NCBI GenBank assembly: GCA_036186865.1
Contig: AP025045.1
Location: 14,819,658 to 14,883,657 of the forward strand
DNA from: Eustoma russellianum
Taxonomy: Eukaryota; Streptophyta; Magnoliopsida; Gentianales; Gentianaceae
Direction of reading: 5' to 3'
Length of the DNA: 64,000 nt
Below, in pieces: positions 57,240 through 64,000 of this stretch (the first letter of the stretch is position 1; every line of letters begins with the position of its first letter). Below the pieces are notes generated by a model. The model was not told the DNA's origin. It saw nothing but the letters and a program-made list of their open reading frames with translations, and made no database searches. A program made the translations under genes and the position numbers.

Positions 57240-60200
57240 TCCTTTGTGTTATTCAACTTATAATAATGTCAAATATGTTTCTAGAAGGTATGTCCAAATT
57301 TGGATACCTAAGGGATATCTAAACAAAGATGGTGCCCCTAACATTCAAGGACCCAAATAAAGGGTACCTAAAACTTTTTCTCCATTGTAGGAAAATCGCA
57401 AGGAATGCAAAGAGGCAAAGTCAAAGAATCTAAAAACTAAATCATTTTTGATACTGGATGTTCAAGGCATAAGACGAGAAACCCTAAACTATTCACCGAG
57501 TTGGAATATATCAAGAATGGAGGAAAGGTGACATTCAGTGACAACAACAAAGGACAAGTTGGAAAAGGAACAATTGGGGACCCTAACACATTTCGGATAC
57601 GAAATTTGTTGTTAGTAAGTAATCTTTCTTATAATTTATTAAGTATTTCTCAACTTATAGATTGCGGATATAATGTTTCTTTTCTTCCCAATTCTTGTGA
57701 TATAATAAATGAAAAAGGAGAAATTGTATTAAAAGAAAATAGAGATGGTAACATTTACACACTATCACTAAATAACATGTTAGATGCTAAGGTTAAGTGT
57801 TTGATATCACATGACTTAGATGTGAACTTATGGCATAGATGACTAGGCCATATAGGAATTTCAACTATTGAAAAGTTATCTAAAAAAAATTTAATTAGAG
57901 GCATGCCTAAATTAGACTTAGATAATTTTCAACTATGTGAAACATATATTAAAGGAAAACACATTAAAGAAACGTTAAAACCAACACATGTAGTGAGTAC
58001 TAGTCATGTACTAGAATTGCTTCACTTAGACTTATTTGGCCCAAGTAGGGCAAGAAGTCTAGATGGACACTACTATGTGTGTGTCATAGTAGATGATTAC
58101 TCACGACACACATGGACATTGTTCTTAACACATAAAGACGATGTTCCATTGGCAATCGAAACTCTTATCAAGCAACTCAAAAAAATTTACGAAGAAAATG
58201 TTAAGAGAATTAGAAGTGATAGAGGTGGAGAATTTAAAAACAAAGACGTAATCAAGTTTTATGAATTACATGGAATTAAACATGAATTCTCACTACCTAG
58301 AACACCACAACTCAATGGAGTTGTTGAACGTAAAAATAGAACAATTCAAGAAGTTTCTAGAACAATGTTATGTGAAAATAACAAAATATTTATGGGCTAA
58401 AACTGTAAGTTGTGCTTGTTATATTATAAATAGGCTTTCTATTAGAAAGAAATTAAATAAAACACCTTATGAATTGTTAAACAATAGACAACCTAAATTA
58501 GATTATGTTGAAGTTTTTGGTTGTAAGTGTTTTGTGTTGAACACTAAGGATAATCTAGACAAGTTTGAAAAAGTATATTGAATGTATATTTGTTGGTTAT
58601 TCAACTAATTCAAGAGCATATAGGTGTTATAATCCTGCATCTAGAAAAATAATTGAATCTATACATGTGAAATTAAAATGCATGCTTTGAAGTTAGTGAT
58701 AAAACTCAACGTAAACAAGAAAATAATGTTGAAAATATGTTTATTGATGATGATATATTACTTGAGCATGTACTTGATCATCTAGAACCAACTTCCCCTG
58801 AACAAGACATGCATGAACCCTTAGATGAAATAAATGAAGAAATTTTGCAATTGGAAGATAATACAACTAATGATCCAATTACATATGATATTGTTCATAC
58901 AAATGAAACGTTTGAACAAAATGAGGATGAGCCTAGTCAACCTAGGAATTGGTGGCACCCTAAAGAATTATTCATTGGGGATCCAAGTGTTGAGGTTAGA
59001 ACGCATAGAAATATAAGTCAACCTGAAGGACATAGCTTAATCTCACACTTAGAACCTAAGAATATAAAGGAAGCCTTAGGAGATATATCTTGGATAGATG
59101 CCATGCATGAGGAATTGAGTCAATTTACAAGGAACAACGTGTGTGACTTAGTACCTAAACATGAAGACAAGTCTATAATAGGAACCAAATGAGTCTTTAG
59201 GAATAAAATGGATGAACAAGAAAACATCACACGAAATAAGGCTAGTCTAGTCCACAAGGTTATAATCAACAAGAAAAAATAGATTATGAAGAAACCTTTG
59301 TACTCGTTGCACGACTAGAAGCAATTAGATTGTTACTTGCTATTGCAAGTCTAAGCAACATCAAACTCTTTGAAATGGATGTCAAAAGTGAGTTCTTGAA
59401 TGGATACATCCAAGAAGAGGTGTTTGTGAAACAACCCCCCGGATTCGAAGATCCAAAGAACTCTAACCATGTTTACAAGCTTAAAAAAGTTCTATATGGT
59501 TTGAAACAAGCTCTATGAGCTAGGTACGATAGATTTGCAAACTTTCTTATTGCAAATAATTATCAAAGGGGAACCATAGACAACACATTATTCCTAAGAA
59601 GAAAAGATAATGACTTATCAATAGTTCAAATATATGCAGACGATATTATCTTTAGTTCAACCAACCCTAATTTAGTAAAGGACTTCGAAGAATGTATGAA
59701 GTCAGAATTTGAAATGTCAATGGTAGGATAGTTGAATTACTTCTTAGGACTTCAAATCAAACAAATCCCTGAAGGAATCCATATTAGGCAACTTAAGTAT
59801 ATCAATGATATGATTAAGAAGTTTGGCTTTGAAGAGTTGAAACCAATACCTACCCCTATGAGCGTTAGCACCAAACTAGACAAAGATGAAAATGGTAAAC
59901 CTTTTGATGACACACTTTATAGGTCTATGATTGGCTCATTGTTATATTTAACCGCATCAAGACCTGACATCATGTTTAATGTGTGTATGTGTGCTAGGTT
60001 TCAATCATGTCCTAAGGTATCTCATTACAATGCAGTGAAAAAGATCTTTAGATATCTTAAACACACACCTCACTTAGGACTTTGGTATGATAGAAATGCT
60101 AAGTTGGAATTACACGCATATAGTGATGCTGATTATGGTGGTTGCAAATTAGATAGAAAATCCACTAGCGGTATGTGTCAATTCATAGGAACCAACTTGA

Positions 60201-60585
60201 TCTCTTTGTTTTCTAAAAAGCACGCTAGTGTAGCTCTTTCTACCACCGAAGCCGAGTATATTGCCTTAAGTTTATGCACTAACCAAATACTTTGGCTTAA
60301 ACAACAACTAGTGTTTTTGGCATTAAAATAAATAAGATTCCAATTTTTTGCGATAACACAAGTGCGATCAATCTTTCTCGGAATCCGGTACTTCATTCTA
60401 AGGCCAAACACATTGAAGTAAGATACCATTTACTTCGAGATCATGTTCAAAATGAGGATATAGTTATAAACCATATAAGAACTGATCACCAAATAGCTGA
60501 TATCTCCACCAAACACCTTAATCAAGCCAATTTTGAAAACTTATGAGCCAAGTTAGGTATGATGACTTACGATACTATTATATAG
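57240..60585 (+). pseudogene. copia pol of element D (protease, integrase, RT, RNase H)
   Basis: The protease site is FDTGCSRH. Integrase has LWHR-stop-LGHIG, then CETYIKGK, which lost the second Cys seen as CESC in element E. The catalytic residues are present: HLDLFGPS, RSDRGGEF, GVVERKNRT. RT has DVKSEFLNG, PPGFEDP and YADD (59633-59644), where related copies have YVDD. RNase H has SDADYGGC, STTEAEYIALS and HIEVRYHLLRDH, ending at TAG 60583-60585. Breaks include shifts near 58380, 59250 and 60315 and stops at 57841, 59190 (Trp in E) and 59730. Confidence 0.9.
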
Positions 60586-60939
60586 TTCTATCTTTTGCAT
60601 GATTTGCAAAATAAAGGGGGAGATAGAATAAGAACATGATTTTAGTTGGTAAGTCATGATTTGGTTGTTTGAATAATATGCTAAGTTTCAATTGGTATAA
60701 GTTTTGGAGCATAGGTTAAGGGACAGAGTATAATTTGAGGGGGAGCACATGAACACATATGTTAAAAATATGAGAATTGAGAGTTTGAAGACAATTGGTA
60801 TAGAATTAGTGAAACAATTGGTAATTGGTGAGGTTTTCAACACAATTCGATTGGTAAATATGTGATAAAACAATTGATAAAGAGTTGTGACATTAAAATC
60901 ATGTTAAGTTATTTTGAAAATCATACAAAAGGGAGAGAA
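60586..60939 (+). other. 3' untranslated region and polypurine tract of element D
   Basis: No coding frame. Purine runs (AAAGGGGGAGATAG near 60613) recur, and the final AAAAGGGAGAGAA (60927-60939) abuts the 3' LTR as polypurine tract. Confidence 0.75.
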
Positions 60940-61050
60940 TGTTGAGAAATATGTTTGGATAATTTTCAGAGTCATGATTTTAAGTGGTGAATGCATACAA
61001 ATATCATACATGGTGTTATATGTGATTAAAAGTTAAAAAAGTTGAGAAAA

Positions 61051-61310
61051 ATGACATCGATCTCTCAGGTTGTTGCACTTCGATCGATTGATGTACTTCG
61101 ATACCTCACATCGATCGATCTATGTAAGGCAGAGAAAGTTCAAGACCTTATTGTGAGACATCGATCTCTAAACCTGAGACACATTGATCGATAGATGTAT
61201 ACATTGAACCCTCACTTCGATCGATCGATGTAGGACAGAGACAATCTTTGAAACTGACTGTGAGACATCGATCTCTAAAGCTGAGGCACTTCAATCGATC
61301 GATGTTTAGG
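61051..61310. repeat. GATCGATC-rich minisatellite, 3' LTR copy
   Basis: It is the partner of 22411-22650 in the 5' LTR. Differences between the two copies, such as an extra TGAACCCTCACTTCGATCG segment here, show unit loss or gain after insertion. Confidence 0.85.
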
Positions 61311-62420
61311 GTTTTTAGAAATATTTTTCTAAAATGTGATAAAGTGGTTGTTTTCATTTGTACATGTTTTATACATGTTCATTATGTGATTATTATGTGA
61401 TTTTGATAAATATAAATGTCTTGTGACTAATGTGCCTTGGAAGTTTCTACAACCTACCAAAAAAGACAAAATTGGTATTTTGAGTTTTGTAGGAACATGA
61501 TATGGTGGAAATACTTCAAGGACTTATTATCATCATATGACAAAGGTGTTATTATATTTATTTCTGACCATTGGGGTCATTTCTGGAGTTTTCTCTCACC
61601 AGGAGCATTTTGGTCATTTTACCCCTGAGGGTATTTTTGGCATTTTCACTCAAGGAATCTATTGATTATATTTTTATCTTCATTATGGAGTTGAGTTATG
61701 ATTATCTTGAAGATTATATGGTGGTTCTCAAAGGATGATATTATCGACATTAGCAGGATATGTGACGGGTTGTGATGTCACATTCTATTTCTTTCTTGAA
61801 GACCGTCTTCTATATGTTATTGGAGTATATTTATTATCATATTTCAGATAATATAAAGGTGTTCAAAGTGTGAAAATGATCACAACATACAAGAAGAAAT
61901 AATGAGAATTTTGGTGTTACATGTTGACATAATCTTGTCAACTACTATTTGTTGATTTTTCTTCAAAAATCTGAGTTGATATACATATATATGGGTTGAA
62001 AAACTTGTATATACAGGTGGATATGATGGTGTACTCATTTTATGGTTTGGTGACAAGTGGACCAACCAAAAAGAAGATTTTGCCAACTTGGAAAATTCAA
62101 AAAGGGGGCAACGGCTAGGCTGAATTTTCAGCAGATTTTTGAGTCAAAATGCAGCTCTCACATGTCCTATTATTTTGCAAGGAGTTAAGGGTATCTTGGT
62201 GGTATTATCCCTTAGTATTATCTTCATTTTTCAAGCAAATTCCAAGTCATTTTTTGATGGTAAAAGGTCATGCTAAAATTCCAAGGTGGACCAATCATTT
62301 TGCTTTGTTGCCAAGTGTACAAGATGATTATGTCGCCAACCAATGATGTGAAGACAACTTGGACATGAGGATGAAGATGGTGACATATTGGAGTTCTTAT
62401 CTCCAAGGCTCACTTCACAC

Positions 62421-62429
62421 TATAAATAG
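62421..62429 (+). promoter_or_regulatory. TATA box of copia D 3' LTR
   Basis: TATAAATAG in the same context as 23800-23808. Confidence 0.6.
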
Positions 62430-63525
62430 AAGGCAATGGTAAAGAAGAAGAACACACTTGAAGCTCACTTGAAAGCAATAGTTGATTTGTCTAGCTATCT
62501 TCTTCTTGTCATTCTTGTTCCATTCTTTCTAGCCAAGGTGTTCTTGTTGTATTTGTTGGAGAGCTACAAGCCTCTTGAGCTTCATCTGTAAGATTGATTA
62601 GCCAATTCTATAAGGCTACATCACTAAGTGGTAGAGGTGTAGCAACTAAGTGTTGCATAGAAGGTGTTCACTCAAGTCTTGAATAGGGTTGGTGTTTAAC
62701 CCAAGGATCAAGCTTGGTTCTTGTTGTAATTTGGTTTATACCGTAGTGAAATCCAAGGAAAGGTGTTCCTTGGGACTAGAGTAGGTCACATTGACTGAAC
62801 CAGGATAAATTCTCGGTGTTCTTATCTTGTTTCTACATTTCTGCATTCTGCCTGTTTTTCACTATGGATTTCACACAACTTCACACGTTTTGAAAAAATA
62901 GCTAAACACTTTCAAAATTCGTGATTTTTTGCTGGAGTTATACCTCAGACTGTTAGCTTTCATTTGCAATAAGAATCACTTGATTTGAGTAAGGGAAAGT
63001 TAGTCTTTCAGACTTTGCAAGATAACTGCTTCAATCTGGCTGTGATCTGACCAGTTTTGAGAAAACTTGAATTCTGTTTTAACCAAGAATTGTTCAAGGT
63101 CAGAGCTTTTTGGAAACATAAATTAGACATCCTAAGGAGTGTTTTTACATAAATTTTAACCTTTTTGGTTAAGTATTCAAAGAGAAACACGTTTTTCAAT
63201 TTCAGCAACATTCTGTCCAATTCTGTCCAGATTGACCATCTGAATCTTTTTATTTGCTTGAAGGGTCAAATGATCTTATTTTTGTCTACTGTTTAGATAG
63301 AGTCTTGTGAACAAATTGAAGTTAAGTTCTGGAAATTGTCATAATTTTTGGAGTTGTGTACAAGGGTTTTTGAATTTTTCAAATACGGGTTCTGAATCTG
63401 AGGTTGTCTCATATTTTGTTTTCAAAGGGGATTTTTATCAACAGTAGTAGTGTAATTTCCGTTAACCACTATTCACTCCCTCTCCTCTAGTGGCGTTTAT
63501 TGCAGGTGCATGGTCCAACAAGACC

Positions 63526-64000
63526 AACTTGATTGCTTTACACAGTCGAAGTTGGTTGATCTGTCAGGTCCCATTTTTACTTGGGATAATGGTTAAATTA
63601 GGTCAAAATTGGACAGAGTTCTGAGTAATTGCTCTTTTCAAGAGGGATTCCCTAATGCAAATGTGCTTTTTAAAACTTCTGGATGTTAATATGATCATTG
63701 TCCTGCAATTCCCACTTTATCATCACATATTGCCAAAATGAGATGATCATTTAAAGTTTACAATATGTGGTCTGATCACCCGCACTTCGTCGATCTTGTA
63801 AAAGATTCTTGTGATCATCACATTTTTGGAAACTCTTCTTTTGTGTTAGCAAAAAAACTCAAGATCCTAAAAAAATCTCTCAAACTCCTTCACAAAAATG
63901 ATTTTATGCATATCTCGTCTAGACTTGATAGGGCTCTGGATGATCTTGAAAATTTCCAACTCTCTGATTCTCAGGATTGGGGCACTCCACAATGGAAATC
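63526..64000 (+). pseudogene. L1-type LINE ORF2 endonuclease, continuation
   Basis: It continues the LINE split by element D. QLDCFTQSKLVDLSGPIFTW joins in frame to LKD at 22297. Then RSKLDRVLSNCSF, an SGC-stop-YDHCPAIPTLSS motif (family: S-D-H-x-P) and KVYNMWSDHPHFVDLVKDS follow, the linker toward RT. Two nonsense codons are seen. The RT domain should lie right of the window. Confidence 0.85.

Larger units (their letters stand above)
22298..63520 (+). mobile_element. Ty1/copia element D (SIRE/Maximus-like), nested host of three insertions
   Basis: It starts TGTTGAGATATATG and ends GGTCCAACA, with TSD AGACC at 22293-22297 and 63521-63525. After removing the insertions it has a 5' LTR (22298-24405 plus 39622-40110), a primer-binding site (40113), a leader, a decayed gag-pol and a 3' LTR (60940-63520). 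SIRE/Maximus-like placement rests on the long coiled-coil gag tail and pol motifs and is inferred. No env-like frame is seen after RNase H. Confidence 0.9.
60940..63520 (+). repeat. 3' LTR of copia element D (2581 bp)
   Basis: It is intact and uninterrupted, TGTTGAGAAATATG to GCATGGTCCAACA. It carries the minisatellite (61051-61310), a TATA box (62421-62429), a leader hairpin CCAAGGAA/TTCCTTGG with AGGTG loop (62753-62773) and the D TSD AGACC directly after. Confidence 0.92.

Overview
The window comes from a plant nuclear genome, almost certainly a large, repeat-rich seed-plant genome. Every recognisable coding region belongs to a plant retroelement lineage: chromodomain-bearing Ty3/gypsy elements of the Tekay/Del type with long LTRs, Ty1/copia elements resembling SIRE/Maximus, and L1-type LINEs that carry RNase H. 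I found no host gene, tRNA, rRNA or organelle sequence. The window is a stack of nested insertions, and target-site duplications (TSDs) give much of the order of events.

Left block (1-21639). A plus-strand Tekay element (1-4670: 3' part of pol, then a 3.4-kb LTR holding a 741-bp hAT-type element) sits in a minus-strand Tekay LTR (copy A, 4671-6698 and 10145-10338). Copy A is also split by a solo LTR of another Tekay family (6699-10144). After 1.5 kb of AT-rich sequence come decayed gag and RT remnants, a primer-binding site and a second minus-strand LTR of the A family (copy B, 13110-15664). A truncated minus-strand copia element follows (16331-20352), joined to the 3' half of a plus-strand A/B-type LTR (20353-21639).

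Right block (21640-64000). The base layer is a decayed plus-strand L1 LINE (21640-22297, continuing at 63526). A copia element, D (22298-63520, TSD AGACC), split it. D then received three insertions: a minus-strand Tekay element G in its 5' LTR (24406-39616, TSD TAAAT), a second copia element E in its leader (40156-51185, TSD GATTC), and a solo Tekay LTR F in its gag gene (51636-55585, TSD ATGAA). G carries an almost full-length LINE inside a (TA)n tract of its 5' LTR and a tiny LINE tail at the same site of its 3' LTR.

All large open frames are pieces of gag, protease, integrase, RT, RNase H, or LINE ORF1/ORF2. Most are broken by stops and frameshifts, many of them Trp TGG codons turned into stops. 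The most intact are the LINE ORF1 and the RT-RNase H part of E.

The most unusual signal is in the non-coding LTRs. Several Tekay LTR lineages carry, roughly 0.6-1.1 kb before the LTR 3' end, hairpins (tandem arrays in three of them) whose stems co-vary while the loop stays constant. Closer to the LTR end there is a second covarying stem-loop, a splice-acceptor-like AG and a short acidic reading frame. A GATCGATC-rich minisatellite is also shared, in opposite orientation, by a gypsy LTR and by copia LTRs.
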